This document shows, piece by piece, positions 45,421 through 57,166 of a DNA stretch of 64,000 nucleotides. Origin of the DNA: Catonia carolina (Eukaryota > Arthropoda > Insecta > Hemiptera > Achilidae); assembly GCA_035578175.1 (NCBI GenBank), contig JAQMRL010000001.1:374299220-374363219 (forward strand). Reading direction: 5' to 3'. The position numbers were made by a program, and so were the translations under genes. The notes beneath the pieces were generated by a model. That model ran no database searches and had not been told where the DNA came from. It saw only the letters and a program-made list of their open reading frames with translations. The first letter of the stretch is position 1, and each line of letters starts with the position of its first letter.

Positions 45421-47604
45421 GTACGTATTCAGATTGTCTTCATATAACTAAAAAAAATATCAGTAAAAACATTTAAAAAAAACAGACAGACAAAGATTCA
45501 TTCTGAGTGAAAAATATATTTCATTAGGTACACCAAAATTGAGTGAATATTTTTTCTTCAATCGGATGATAGTTACAAAAATATTCTAAATGGCTGAAAC
45601 AATATGGTGGCAAAATTTGAAACCCTATGTCTGTTATTGATTTCGGAAAGTAGGTAAAAAGTTATATAAAAAAAACACATAAAAGTTAGCTGTTATACCT
45701 TTAAAGAGTAAAAGAGGTAATTACAAACAAGCAATCATGGTGACCAAAAGCATAATATCAAAAACTGAGGATAATGTGGGTAAGGTTATCTTATAATGAT
45801 AAAACAATTCAAATAAATACAGTTTGGAGTGAATAATTGCATTCATTTAATTTTGTTAGGTGTGATAGAACGATTTGAAAACTCTTTTAAAATATTTTCT
45901 GCCTTAATATATAGAGTGTAAGATTTAAACTAACTCAGTTTTTGTTTTCCTTTCATTAACATTTCATTAAACTTCTTCAAGAGAGGTGAAGACCCACCCA
46001 CATAATAAATCAAAGTAAGTCGGTACAATGTTTTAAACCAATAAATCTTATTTTAAGATATGAATATGAAGACAAAAATATAATTTTAATTAAAAAAGTA
46101 TGTTTATAGATTTCGATGTAAAATTAATTTCATAAATGGACAACATAATTGGGTTATGCATCAGTTAATGAGTCAATTTTAATGTTATTTTAGAAGATTT
46201 TTATGTAATTCATTTATTTCGTTGATAATAGCTATATTTATTACTTTTATTAAGTAAATACAGATATTGTTATTGAAAAATATGTTTTTATACTAAAAAT
46301 TAACTTCATAATGTAATTTATTATTACTTATTTCATTTCTTTTTTCTTAAAGATCAATAGTTTTAGTTTAAAACATTTATCAGCAACTGTATAATGAAAA
46401 TGAAGAAGCATTTGAAAGTTCTTACATATTTTATTAAAAATTTAAGATAAAATATTTTAATGTAAAGGTGTTTTAAGAAAATTCTTCATACCACTACTTA
46501 TCTGTTTCATTTTTTACATAAATTAATATAAAAATATTGAGAACTTTAATATTATGGTGTTTATAAAAACATATCAAAATGTGTCTGTTATGATAGTATA
46601 ATTATTGTATACTAAATAACCTATATCTAGTCAATGGAAATGAATTTTGTAAATTCTTTAATGGTAACCTACTAATTTATCCTTTTTCCTTCTTTCCATC
46701 TATCCACATAGGTATTTAAAATAAATGTCGCTGTTAACCACATTAATTTCACATGAATCCTTAACCAAATCAACATTGAATCGATAATGCTAAAACTTAT
46801 TTTTAAGCTGAATTTAAACCAAATTCATAAATTAAATTGAAAACTATTTTACAACTAGTGTTACCAAGTTGTTATGTATGATTTCAATGTTTGGTTTACT
46901 AAATCATAGATTGTGAATATGAATTTAATATTTTAGAAAATTATATTAAAAAAGTTAGCATTTTTAATTTTTGTAAATTTTATTACGTATACTTTAGTTT
47001 TAAAGTACCTAAAACTGTAATTTTAAAAAAAACCTAGTTTCAATTCTTTATCAAATTTTCAAATGTAATTCTTTTTACCTTTTTTTATACATCAATATAT
47101 TGTTACAACTCGTTATAGTAAAGTAAAACTGTAAACTTTTATTTAATTAATTCACATATAGTTATTTAACACAATTTGACAAGAACTAAAAACTAACCTT
47201 TACAAACGACAACAATGAACATGAGTTTATGAAAATAAGTTATTAAACATTGAAAATAATACAGTTCACGCAATTAATTAACAATAAAATAAAATAGACA
47301 ATATCCCTTACCAAATTAAACATTAAATAACAATGTCTGCTGACAAAATAACAAACTTCACCGTAACGAAGTATCCCGTACAATTTAGACCACTAACACG
47401 TCAGCCATTCAAACCGCGGCCGCGTCCCAACAATGGAAATTTCGTTTTTATATTTAACCAGTCAGCTGTTTATGAGAAGCTGATATTATTTGACCAGCTG
47501 ATTTTATTTTCGCCACTACATTATAACAATATTTTGAAATATACATTAACATTTTATTCAGGAAATATTGTTGTTAATTAATTATGGCACTATATTGATT
47601 TCAA
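45421..47604. other. AT-rich intergenic stretch
   Basis: No transposon or gene was recognised in about 2.2 kb, unusual for this window. The ORF at 47333-47581 has no supporting motif. Confidence 0.45.
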
Positions 47605-48144
47605 CCCTTTATAGGGCAGTACAACAGGGAAAATATACATGTTGTAAAATGTTAAATTCTGTTTTATAGGGACTTGAATAATGTATTTCTAGTGCCAGAA
47701 CAGTAAAATATTTATTTTTTACGTTAAGCCCTGGTAAATATACTTACCATGGAATATTTATTGAAATGGGAATCACATAATGTTTAGTGGTAAGAATGCT
47801 TATTAAAACAACTTGTAGTCCTATATAACAGAAAAAGGTAGAATATATTATCTCAACTTTATATTAGCTTGCTTTCCCGTAAAAAATTTGAATTATGTAA
47901 GCACTGTACAAAAGTAACAACAAAACAACACAGTTGCATACGCTGGTATGAATCCTTACCACGTTCGTGTAACTCATAAAGCAAATGGTCGCTGCGCACT
48001 AATTTCAAAATGTGCCTAGTGTACTAACCAGAGAACATTTATAAAACCATAAAACGGCAATAGGGTTCAACTGCATATCTTATTCTAAAATAAAATCGAC
48101 CTTATTGCCAGTGGTAAGTATACTTACCAAAGACCTATAAAGGG
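47605..48144. mobile_element. piggyBac-type MITE
   Basis: The ends are CCCTTTATAGG and its complement CCTATAAAGGG. They are flanked by TTAA on the right (48145-48148) and TCAA, one change from TTAA, on the left (47601-47604). CCCTTT ends with TTAA targets are the piggyBac hallmark. Subterminal GGTAARTATACTTACCA words occur near both ends. It is 540 bp with no ORF. Confidence 0.75.
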
Positions 48145-48383
48145 TTAAATGCTGTCAAGAAGTACTTGATGCATATGAACATATTTTTAAATATAAAAAA
48201 TTGAGTCTTATTTTAATTATAATTAAATATATTTAATTATATAACTATAATAAGTATCTTTATTCCTAAGATGTTTCAAGTAAAGGTTAGAATTTTATTA
48301 ATGCTGTTATTAATTGTTCTGCTGTTATGTATAACAGCATATTTATGTAGAATGTAATACACCCTATATGAATATTAGATGTA

Positions 48384-48410
48384 GGGTAAACCGGGGGAAT
48401 GCCGCCACCC
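48384..48410 (+). repeat. Left TIR of the pogo-like transposon
   Basis: GGGTAAACCGGGGGAATGCC and following GCCACCC. It matches the right end with a few changes and contains the first copy of the subterminal motif. Confidence 0.9.
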
Positions 48411-48808
48411 GGGGTAATGGCGCCACCCGTTTTTTTTAAGATGCTGCAACTAGTTTGACGTCGTGACTAGGCCTGAACTCTAGCGGGCGATGCGGCAAAC
48501 AGTGCCTCTAGTAATGGCAGCGGTAGTGCACGTGGTTTCGTATATCCAGTGAAAAACGTTGTTTTTGTCAAGTTTGATCTTATTTTCATTGTTCATAACA
48601 GTTAAGGTATGTTACCTTTCAAAGCTACAATACCTCTATTTGTAATGGTACCCTGAAAATGCATGTTTTAACGGTCATTTTAATGCCTACTGTTGTTCTC
48701 TTTCGTATGTTGTATTCCCTAAAAATCGACGTTTCCGCCATCATGTCCACTCGGGGTTATGACGCCACACTTACAGGGGTAATGCCGCCATGGTGGCGGT
48801 ATTACCCC
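48411..48808 (+). promoter_or_regulatory. Left subterminal motif array and 5' leader
   Basis: Copies of GGGGTAATGCCGCCA-like motifs lie at 48411-48428, 48753-48768, 48776-48790 and, inverted, 48791-48808. The last two form a near-perfect palindrome centred on CCATGG only about 45 bp before the ATG. Such arrays are usual transposase-binding sites. Their position suggests that the protein could also influence its own expression. Confidence 0.6.
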
Positions 48809-48851
48809 ACGCTAAAGTCGTAACTAACGCGTTCCTGTTTGTTTATTTCAG
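48607..48851 (+). other. Predicted 5'UTR intron of the transposase gene
   Basis: The donor is CAGTTAAG/GTATGT and the acceptor TTTATTTCAG falls directly before the ATG. Both are strong. Splicing would remove the palindromic motif pair and several out-of-frame stops from the leader. Confidence 0.6.
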
Positions 48852-50798
48852 ATGCCCAGAGTCCGAAAAAGAACAACCGAGAGGGCAAAATGGTCCGAAC
48901 AGGATTTAAAAGAAGCTCTACAGCAAGTGTCTGAAGGCAAATCAGTAAAAAGTGTTGCCCTTCACTTTAATATTCCACGATCAACTCTTCGGGATAGAAT
49001 TAAAAATAATAACACTTCCAATCCCTCAATGGGAAGAAATCCTGTTTTTAACAAGGAACAGGAAGAAATTTTAAAGAAGAGAGTATTAACAATGGCAAAC
49101 CTTTTTTACGGTATTAATATTACCGAATTAAGACGTATGGCTTTTGACGTTGCAGAAGACCTCAAGATAAAACACAACTTTAATGAAGCCACAAGAATGG
49201 CTGGAGAAGATTGGGTGGCTGGTTTTCGTAAAAGGAATCCAGAAATTTCCCTGCGAAAACCCTCTGCAACTAGCATTAGTAGGGTGATTGGATTCAGTAA
49301 AGAAGAGGTCAAGCTGTTCTTCAATAACCTAGAATCTTTAATGGATAAACATTCCTTTGGACCTACACGCATTTTTAACGTAGACGAGACAGGCATTTCT
49401 TCTGTTCAAAAGCCAGTCCATATACTAGCACCTAAGGGTAGGCACCAAGTAGGAGGAATTACTAGTTGGGAGCGAGGGCGAAATATTACAGTTATTTGTA
49501 GTATGAGCGCCTCCGGCTCGTTCATCCCGCCTATGTTTATATATCCAAGGAAAAGGATGTCACCGATCCTTGAAAGGGGCGGACCAGCTGGCTCAGTCTA
49601 TACCTGTTCTCACAATGGCTGGTCCAATGAGACTATTTTCCTGGACTGGCTTAAACATTTCCAGGGAACTGTAAAATCGTCACTGGAGGATCCAGTGTTA
49701 TTGATCCTCGACAACCATGGAAGCCATGTGTCCATTGAAAGCTACGAATTTTGTCGAGAAAACCATATACACATGCTTTCAATACCACCCCACACTTCTC
49801 ACAAGATCCAGCCACTCGACGTCTCGTTTTTTGGACCCCTCAAACGAGCATTAAATAAAGAATGTGACAAGTTTATGAGAGCAAGTACTTATAAGAAAAT
49901 TACTCCATATGATGTAGCGTCGATTTTTTATGGCGCCTATATGTCTGTAGCAACAATAGAAAAAGGAGTATCAGGATTTCGGAGCACAGGAATCTTCCCA
50001 GTTAATCCAGACACGTTCAAGGAAGAAGATTTCTTTTCTGGCCAAGACTTGCCAGTAGTCATTGAAGATCCAAACAACCCGGATTCTGAAAATCAGGAAC
50101 AGGAAGGAGAGATGTTAATAACTGAAGCTGAAGAAGACATTCAAGCTAATGCTGCCGAAGAATGTGTAATTAATGCTGAAGATGGACTAATGGGCGTGCC
50201 TTGCTCATCAAAAGGTAACGCCCAAGAGTTAATTTCTGGTAATATGTTTCTTCAATCAGTAGAAAAGTTTTCACCCATTCCAAAATTGGCTGCAGTAAAG
50301 GTGGAACAAAGCTCTAAGAGAAAGAGCCACTCTTCAATTTTAACAAGCACTCCAATGAAGGCAGTTTTGGAAGACACAGTGGCGAAAAGAGAGGAGAAGG
50401 CATTAAAAAAGAAACAAGCTGTGAGAAAATCAGCGGCAAAGGTTTTGGGAATGTCCCTAAAAAATAAACCTATGGCAAGCCAAAACATGAAACGTAAAAA
50501 GAGTAAAGGTGCTTCTAAAAAGAATAAATCAGCAAAGAAACCGTGCAAACGAATGACCTTTGAGAGTTCTTCGGAGGACGAGGATGAAAATATTCCACTA
50601 AAGAAATTGTGTGATGACAACGAAGATGATGATCTTTTTGACATCAGGTCAGAAAATGTTGAAATGTGTGCTATTTGCAATGAATATGGGACAAATGAAC
50701 TGTGGTACAGGTGTACGGCATGTGGAAAGTGGGTGCATTCCGAATGCAGCGGGGCAGACACGCCAGAAAATTACATTTGTGATTTTTGCACTCTGTAA
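48852..50798 (+). CDS. Pogo/Tigger-like transposase with C-terminal PHD finger, 648 aa
   Basis: The ORF is intact. Residues about 10-55 form a Psq-type helix-turn-helix ([33 protein letters not shown]) for DNA binding. Residues 60-140 form a CENP-B-like second HTH region ([14 protein letters not shown]). The DDE_1 catalytic domain follows: NVDET (D178), [10 protein letters not shown] (D287) and [12 protein letters not shown] (D323), giving DD35D. After an acidic then Lys-rich, probably nuclear-targeting, linker (about 420-600) comes a C4HC3 PHD finger with C606, C609, C621, C624, H629, C632, C643 and C646. It catalyses cut-and-paste transposition into TA. A PHD finger reads histone tails in other proteins and here may steer integration or binding. 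AATAAA at 50885-50890 is a likely poly(A) signal. Confidence 0.93.
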   Translation: MPRVRKRTTERAKWSEQDLKEALQQVSEGKSVKSVALHFNIPRSTLRDRIKNNNTSNPSMGRNPVFNKEQEEILKKRVLTMANLFYGINITELRRMAFDVAEDLKIKHNFNEATRMAGEDWVAGFRKRNPEISLRKPSATSISRVIGFSKEEVKLFFNNLESLMDKHSFGPTRIFNVDETGISSVQKPVHILAPKGRHQVGGITSWERGRNITVICSMSASGSFIPPMFIYPRKRMSPILERGGPAGSVYTCSHNGWSNETIFLDWLKHFQGTVKSSLEDPVLLILDNHGSHVSIESYEFCRENHIHMLSIPPHTSHKIQPLDVSFFGPLKRALNKECDKFMRASTYKKITPYDVASIFYGAYMSVATIEKGVSGFRSTGIFPVNPDTFKEEDFFSGQDLPVVIEDPNNPDSENQEQEGEMLITEAEEDIQANAAEECVINAEDGLMGVPCSSKGNAQELISGNMFLQSVEKFSPIPKLAAVKVEQSSKRKSHSSILTSTPMKAVLEDTVAKREEKALKKKQAVRKSAAKVLGMSLKNKPMASQNMKRKKSKGASKKNKSAKKPCKRMTFESSSEDEDENIPLKKLCDDNEDDDLFDIRSENVEMCAICNEYGTNELWYRCTACGKWVHSECSGADTPENYICDFCTL

Positions 50799-50960
50799 GA
50801 AATTGAGCCTTTGTTAATTTGGACTTCATACCGATTTAATAATGTTATGTCTTATATCATATTTTTGCCAATTTACTACGTGAAAATAAAAAATATTGAT
50901 ATCTGTCTACTTATGTTATATTTTTCCTTAATGGTCTGCACCTATGTATTAAATAGACTG

Positions 50961-51204
50961 GCGTCATTACCCCGAGTCCATGGTGGCATTACCCCGGTAC
51001 CCTGGGTAATCCCGCCATAGTGTAGATGTTACAAAAATTAATTTTTATGACAACATACTTTATAATTTCGCAACAAAAAAATATATACAGATTCTTTAAG
51101 GTGTGTATATAACAGTTTAAACTAGTCACCAAATAAAAAAATTGTTTTTGATGATGAAAAAAAATTAAAGTTCCTTAAGGTGGCGCGATTCCCCCGGTCT
51201 ACCC
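50961..51204 (+). repeat. Right subterminal motif array and right TIR
   Basis: Motif copies lie inverted at 50961-50973 and 50981-50995 and direct at 51004-51017. The terminal block GATTCCCCCGGTCTACCC (51187-51204) is the complement of the left TIR with few changes. Confidence 0.85.
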
Positions 51205-51206
51205 TA

Positions 51207-51693
51207 TGCAAGATACAGCATAAAATATGTAGTTGATCAATTGTATGTAAGATATAATCATAACATTATTGTTGACAAATAAACACTGGAAATAACTTGA
51301 GGGTAAGGTCATACATTTTCAAATTGCACTGTGCTGGAGGGCTGTTTATTCAATTACAGCAAAAACACTTGATATTTACCTTGAAATTTGTAGTTTTGAC
51401 AGTAATTTCTCATTGTTTGATTGATTGGAACCCTTTATGGAATTAAAAGATTTTTTTAATTTTTGTATAAAGGAACCAAGCGGCATACTTCAAAACTGAT
51501 AAAATTTTCTATTGGGTTTTACTTGTGAAAGCAGCTGACCAGTTACAGTTTACAGTGATAATACATTAATTTAATTTGCACATTTGTACATAATTTTTAG
51601 GAATGGTCAATTGAAAATGCCTTCAATCTTAAATAAAGACAGACACATAAATGAAGGAATAATTATTTTCAGTTTAGTTTACTTTCTGTCTAT
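51207..51693. other. AT-rich stretch
   Basis: No features recognised. Confidence 0.4.
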
Positions 51694-52285
51694 AACTTGA
51701 TGGCCTCCCACAGAGGGGAGCAATATGGATTGTAAAACCACTTCAGAAAACATTTCTTATTTTTCGGTTTGTCCAATTTAAATAATTCTTTCACTAAAAA
51801 TTTTCGCTTAATTTTATTTCCTACAAGTGTATAGTTATCTTTAATGACTGAAGAAGTTTCTCGCATGCTGACTTTTTTAAGTCGTGTTTAGCAATTTTAC
51901 AAAATTGATTTATGAAAATACTTAGCGACTTAAAAAGTAATGATTTTCTGTTAAAATTTTATTGCATCATCGTTTTCCGATAATTATTACAGAAAAAACC
52001 TGCCAAATATTGGGTTAATCCGTGATGTAGTTGTTGAACAATGACAATGTATTAGAAAAAATATGTATTTTTCTTCAAAAACAAAACTTTTACTACATTA
52101 TACATTATCTCATTAAGCATGTATTTTTTGAAATAATTTTATAGAAAAAAACATACGAAATACTTTGTTTATAAAAATATGTCATTTCCAACCAGTTTCA
52201 GTTACTTAAAAAAATTAGATGTACGTTTTCTGAAATGGTTTTAGAATCCACATATTGCTCCCCTTTGCCGGAGGCCATCAAGTTA
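51694..52285. mobile_element. Non-autonomous TIR element, about 590 bp
   Basis: The left end is AACTTGATGGCCTCCCACAG, the right end its complement with changes. The similarity runs about 60 bp inward (GGGGAGCAATATG, AAAACCA.TTCAGAAAAC). The interior is AT-rich with no transposase. Superfamily undetermined. Confidence 0.7.
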
Positions 52286-53070
52286 CTGACAAACAGTACA
52301 ATAGACATTACATTGTTTTTGTTTTCTTATTTGTTAAACCAAACAACCCTCCAAGTTTTACCACAGAAAATAAAACTGTGTCATCTGTGTAGGAAATCAT
52401 TTTATAATTTGTTTTCTTCATATTCAGTAGGTCACTGACAACATGAAGAGTATAGGTTAAAGCACCGTAATTTGGTGCAACCCATATAAGTAAAATACTT
52501 TATAGACAACTATCTTTTCAGATTTGTATTCAACCTGTCTAGAAAGATACAAAAACTTTTTAAGTAGAGCATCAAATTCCATATTTTTCCAGTTCGTCCC
52601 AACTTGAAAATTCATTAAGAGGTGGTATTAAAATGCCTTCCTTAGTTATGTCAGAAAATCATGAGTCTTATTTCTAACCTCCAAATTTTTTGAAATACTA
52701 TGAAGAAAGAATAAGTGAAGGACTTACATCATTGTCTAAACATATTCCTCCTTATTTTCTAAAAGAAAAACTGAATACTTTAACAGGTTTCGCAAAATTT
52801 CTTGCAAGCTGCACATTTCCAATGTGCCAGCACCCATTGATGTCAGCAGAGCTGTGTGACAGCTGAAGTTACTCATTTTAGAAGTCGATATGCTACCTAT
52901 TTAGATACATTAATATGCTGTTTTACCATTTACTAATAAAAATAAAAATTTTAATAATTTTACAGTTGGCTAATTCTGAATCACTACATACTATCTAATT
53001 TCCTATTCTCAAAGTCAAGTTAGTATGGTATTGAAAAATACCATGAATGAAGCTTATTTATTTATATTTT
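52286..53070. other. Stretch without recognised features
   Basis: No coding or repeat signal was found. Confidence 0.4.
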
Positions 53071-53390
53071 GAACCCACTGGGTTGGTCTGGAGGTAAAGA
53101 CATCGCTGAAATTTATTCTGCTGATTTTCGGAGGTGAAGGTTCCAGATTAGAATCCTAGTAAAGGTAGTTACAGTTATATGGATTTAAATACTAGATAGT
53201 GGTTACCAGTGTACTTTGATGGTTGCGGTTCAATTAACCACACTCTCTCAGGAATGGTCAGCCTAAGTTTGTACAAATCTATACCTCATTTAAACACCAT
53301 ACACATCATCCTCATCTCATTGGGTCATGAGGTTGCTTATTGTTCTAAATTGAACAGATTGCAACGTACACACATTAGTAAATAAAATTT
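53071..53390 (+). mobile_element. SINE family C, copy 5
   Basis: The head is ACCCACTGGGTTGGTCTGGA. The body has AGTGGTTACCAGTGTACTTT and CTCAGGAATGGTCAGCC, and the end is GAACAGATTGCAACGTACAC then an A-rich tail. It is nearly full length. Confidence 0.8.
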
Positions 53391-53399
53391 AAAAAATTG

Positions 53400-53510
53400 T
53401 TATCCACATAAAGGCAAATTGAGATGGTGAAGGGTGATAAAAATAAGTGAAGAAATGCCAGACCTGACCAGAAACTGAACCCTGGGACCCCTGGTATGGA
53501 ACCCATTTGC
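53400..53510 (-). repeat. SINE family E copy
   Basis: Holds GATGGTGAAGGGTGATAAAA and CAGACCTGACCAGAAACTGAACCC. The minus-strand B box is decayed. Confidence 0.55.
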
Positions 53511-54424
53511 TTTAAATGTGTGTCTAAAAACATTTTAATTCCAGATAAATGGGTTTGTACTGCGTACTAAATTACTTTAAATTCAATATTCAATCTATGA
53601 ATTTCCAATGGACACTTCAACGAAATTGATGAAAATCAGTCACAAGTACGAAAAACTGTGATTGTTTCACTTCTAATCTTTTACCAAACAATAGAGTACA
53701 TAAAAGAAACAAAAATAAAAAAGTCAACTAAAATATTTTTGTTAACATCACAACAGTATACCAAAGATTAGTCCTCATTCAATAATTTCCCAATGTCTAT
53801 TTGATTATGCTAAACAGCTAACTATGTACAGTTAGTAAGTAGTGTGACTGTTAATAGCAATTATGATTAAATGATTTGTAAGATATTAATTTATTCTGCT
53901 TAAGTTATTTTTAGTTTTAATTTGCACGCTTTAATTCTACTTTCGTATTAATATTTATTTTGTAAAGTATTTGTGAATATTGTTATGCGATTACAAAAAT
54001 GTTTATATGAATATCAAGCATTTTTGTTTGCATTATTACTGTATCATAATATAAAATATATACTTTCTATATACTATATGTTTAAGTTATAATATTTGGT
54101 TGAAAAATTTGTATTTTTGAAAAATTAAATTATTAATAAATGTTATCTCAATGTCTTTTTAATTATTTAAATATAAAGCTGTTGCAGTTAATTGACAACT
54201 TATCCTTCCGATACCAGAAGCACCAACACCACTAAATTTAGGCTAAGACTTCCACCCAAAAAAGATCTCCAATCTTGATTTGACTAGTAGTGAGAACCAA
54301 TAAAAACCTGTTGTAAATTTAAAACCACAAATGTCAATGAATTTTGAATCTCTTGTACACAACCCACAAAAATAAAAACTAGAAAAACTATGACTTTTAA
54401 AAGAATTGGCTCCTTTTTTTGTTT
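53511..54424. other. AT-rich stretch
   Basis: Nothing recognised. Confidence 0.4.
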
Positions 54425-54572
54425 TACTTTGTAATTGCTGCTAATGCAGATGGTGAGAAAGATGACAAATGAAGATAAGTGATGGAAAAATGCCACACCT
54501 GACCGGGAATTGAACCCAGGACCCCAGCGTAGAAGCCAGTTGCGCTAACCACTACGCCTACAGGCTGGCCTA
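54425..54572 (-). mobile_element. SINE family E, best copy
   Basis: On the minus strand the head is GGCCAGCCTGTAGGCGTAGT, with B box GGGTTCAATTCCC. The body has CAGGTGTGGCATTTTTCC and CATCTGCATTAGCAGC. The last word is shared with family B (GTCTGCATTAGCAGTAATTG), so E and B probably share a body. Confidence 0.7.
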
Positions 54573-54643
54573 CTTGACAACAAATATCAATAAATTATGA
54601 TCAACCAATGATTCAAATTGCTAATTTTTAATTTTGGTATGTA

Positions 54644-55342
54644 CTATATTTTTAAACATTTATAATGTAATTGCGTTAACTTTTGTCTGTAACAACATAG
54701 AAATTCTCTAAACTCTTCTTCATCACTACAAACTCTTCTACAATAAAGAGATAGTCCTGGCCTCCAGCAGTTTACACCTTCAAATATCTCTATCAAATGC
54801 TGTATTCTCCCAGTTCCCACTGAAACTGTATCCTCTATGACTACATCAATCATTTACTCGTCCTGGGTCTAACCCTCTTTTGCTTACCAAATACACCCGT
54901 CACAGTTTTTGGCAAGGAGGCATTATTTTTACAAGTAACTTGTCTCGCTCTAAACCATAATTTTATTTCTAGGATCGCATCTATGTATAAGTTATCCTCT
55001 AGATAATGTAAAAAAATTGGATTAAGCAAGAGCATAGAAGAAAATCTGCAGTAAAAACCTGCAGCAGACATATTATCAACATTTATGTTACTTTTAATAT
55101 TTCCTGTAATCAGATTAAATCTGAGTATTAAAATACCTGCAATATCAACTTTAATCTAACCAGTGAAAATATTTTATTACAAAAAAATTATTTTTTAGTA
55201 AATCAAGGCTTCTCACAGACTCTGCCAAAAGTGGTTTAGGAAAATGTTCACAGAAAGTTATTAACTTGTGCTGAATATTATCTCCATTCATCAACATTCT
55301 GTATTTAAAATTTTCATCAAATGAAAGCAGTAGTCCTGGCAT
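54644..55342 (-). other. Cluster of three minus-strand ORFs, unassigned
   Basis: Consecutive open frames lie at 55342-55151 (63 aa), 55071-54850 (73 aa) and 54853-54644 (69 aa). The last two overlap at the ATGA. Composition is protein-like, with segments such as HKLITFCEHFPKPLLAESVR, NLYIDAILEIKLWFRARQ and GLSLYCRRVCSDEEEFREFL. A GTAAGC donor-like site follows GTGTATTTG in the second ORF. It could be an exon group, a frameshifted retrocopy or transposon remains. I recognise no family. Confidence 0.3.
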
Positions 55343-55539
55343 TTACAGAAAATTATGCTATTTATCACTAACATTTTTATCTCACTGAGTGTAAATACAG
55401 ATGTATTGAAAATTTAATTATAAATCTCTTGTCGTATTCTACAAGGAATAGCAACTAAGAGTTAATAGTTCTGGTTCATGTCCAGCAACCATGGTAAGGG
55501 TTATAAAAACTGAATGTTTTATTAGAATTGTAAGGTGAT

Positions 55540-56407
55540 CCTCTTACTCAGTATGCCATGTCTTTTGTTTAGGATAGCACAGCGCAGTTTTTTAAGATCT
55601 CACAATAAATTACAGAATTTATTATGTCACCAGAAGGCAAAACATCCAAAACTAACACCCCTTCCTATCTCAAAGTACATAGGTTTGTTTTTAAGCTGAA
55701 ATAGTTTGTTTGAGTTTACTTTCTTGGGTGATGTTGAATGTCACCATTCAATGGATTGCAGCCTTGAGTCTAGTATAACAATTTGGCTTTCAAACAATCA
55801 CCATATTCTGTACTGTAACGCACAAGAAAACTCAACGCAATGGTTTAACGTTTGCTTTTGTGCATCTCAGTCAACATTTTTTGAACCCAGCATGAACAAA
55901 ACTTTCAATAGTTTAAACATTTGATCTCAATTTCATACAGAACATTTCTTGAAACTTGAGAAATTTGATCAGATAACTATGAAATCGTAAAGCGTCTGTT
56001 CTCTTTCATTTTTTCATCAACTTTCTGTATCTTAAGTAATGACTGAAGGTCAGCCAAATCGTTCCTCATCATGAATATTCATGCAGCCATCTTTGAAAGC
56101 TCTTATCCATTTCCGATTTCCGTAACATTCCATTGCACATAATGTTTTTCCATAAACTTCACTGATCTCACGAATTTCAGCTGCTTTCATGCCTTTAGCA
56201 GTAAGAAAGCGTATGACAATTATATTTCACAGTCGGCAGAGGCATTTTAAAAATATTCTCAAACAAGTGTACACATGGTCGAATGTTTCCGTTAAAGCGT
56301 CTGTGGCTTCATAACAGATGTAGGTCACAGCCCATATGTGCCAAATGCTAACCACAGTACTGCAGCGGCCAAATTTTAAAACGGTACTTATTTAAAAACA
56401 CTCCTCG
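55540..56407 (-). pseudogene. Decayed mariner transposon with 5' TIR and transposase remnant
   Basis: On the minus strand the TIR starts CGAGGAGTGTTTTTAAATAA at 56407 next to TA. The coding remnant then reads MPLPTVKYN, VIRFLTAKGMKAAEIREISE (HTH), KWIRAF and IHDEERFG, a stop, then VDEKMKENRRFTIS. Further on come KMLTEMHKSKR and LKKLRCAILNKRHGIL, landmarks from HTH to the catalytic core. It has many stops and frameshifts, and the 3' part is not found. Confidence 0.8.
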
Positions 56408-56689
56408 TACAACACAATGAGAAGCCTAGATATTGTAACAAGGATTGACAATTTGACAGGCATAAATTGGTAGAAAAATCTTGGTAAAATGGAACTAATG
56501 ATTTGGATGCATTGAATCATTACTGTACTGGGTCATCGAGAAAGATTGCATACATTTTAAAAAATTTCAGATTAATAACTGCTGAAAATAGTCATACTTT
56601 TTTTATTGCACACAGAACTATTCAAATTTTTGTCGTTATGACTGTACTGCAAGTTGAACAAACTGAATTGGAAAAAAACATTAACATAA

Positions 56690-57013
56690 TTTGGCAAAAT
56701 ATGGCGTCCTCATTTCAGTCTTCCAGTGCACTACACCCTCAATGAAAGGTTCCCTGACCTATGGATCGGTAGGGTTGGTCTGATGCTTTGGCCTCAAGAG
56801 AGTCCAGATTTAAACCCACTTGATTTTTTCTTCAGGGATTATGTTAAAAACCATGTCTACAGTGAAAAGATTCTAAATGTCAATCATTTACAACAAATTG
56901 CTACTGCTGTTGCTTCAGTCATGCTCGATAGGATACAGCACACTTGGACAGGGGTTGACTATCATTCAGATGTATGCAGAGCAAACAACGGACCTCATAT
57001 AGAAACTTGTTAA
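56690..57013 (+). pseudogene. Tc1/mariner-superfamily transposase C-terminal remnant
   Basis: The open frame from 56726 holds LNERFPDLWIGRVG, WPQESPDLNPLDFFFRDYVK and VCRANNGPHIETC before TAA. SPDL.PLDFF is the third catalytic-region signature of insect Tc1/mariner relatives, and the NG.HIE end is typical. This family differs from the mariner copy read on the opposite strand just upstream. The N-terminal two thirds are absent or unrecognisable. Confidence 0.75.
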
Positions 57014-57166
57014 GGTATGTAAAAAAAACTTTAATATTTTCTGTTTACAACAAAAAAATTATGACTCATCTCCAGTAGTTTTTAAATGTAATTTTGTAAA
57101 ATGGATGCAACCATTCTTGATGACCCGGTATATATATTGAGATTTTACTACTAGTAACAAAGAAAA

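Larger units (their letters stand above)
48384..51204 (+). mobile_element. Apparently complete pogo/Tigger-like DNA transposon
   Basis: TA duplications (48382-48383, 51205-51206) flank imperfect TIRs of about 26 bp, GGGTAAACCGGGGGAAT on the left against GGGTAGACCGGGGGAAT on the right. It is 2821 bp long with an intact transposase ORF. At least eight copies of a GGGGTAATGCCGCCA-like motif lie in the two subterminal regions in both orientations. TA targets, the DDE_1-type transposase and compact size fit the pogo branch of Tc1/mariner. Confidence 0.92.

Noticed and set aside
48852..50798. Domesticated host gene interpretation of the PHD-containing transposase
   Set aside because: It is bounded by matching TIRs and TA target sites with no host exons attached, so a mobile copy is the simpler reading.
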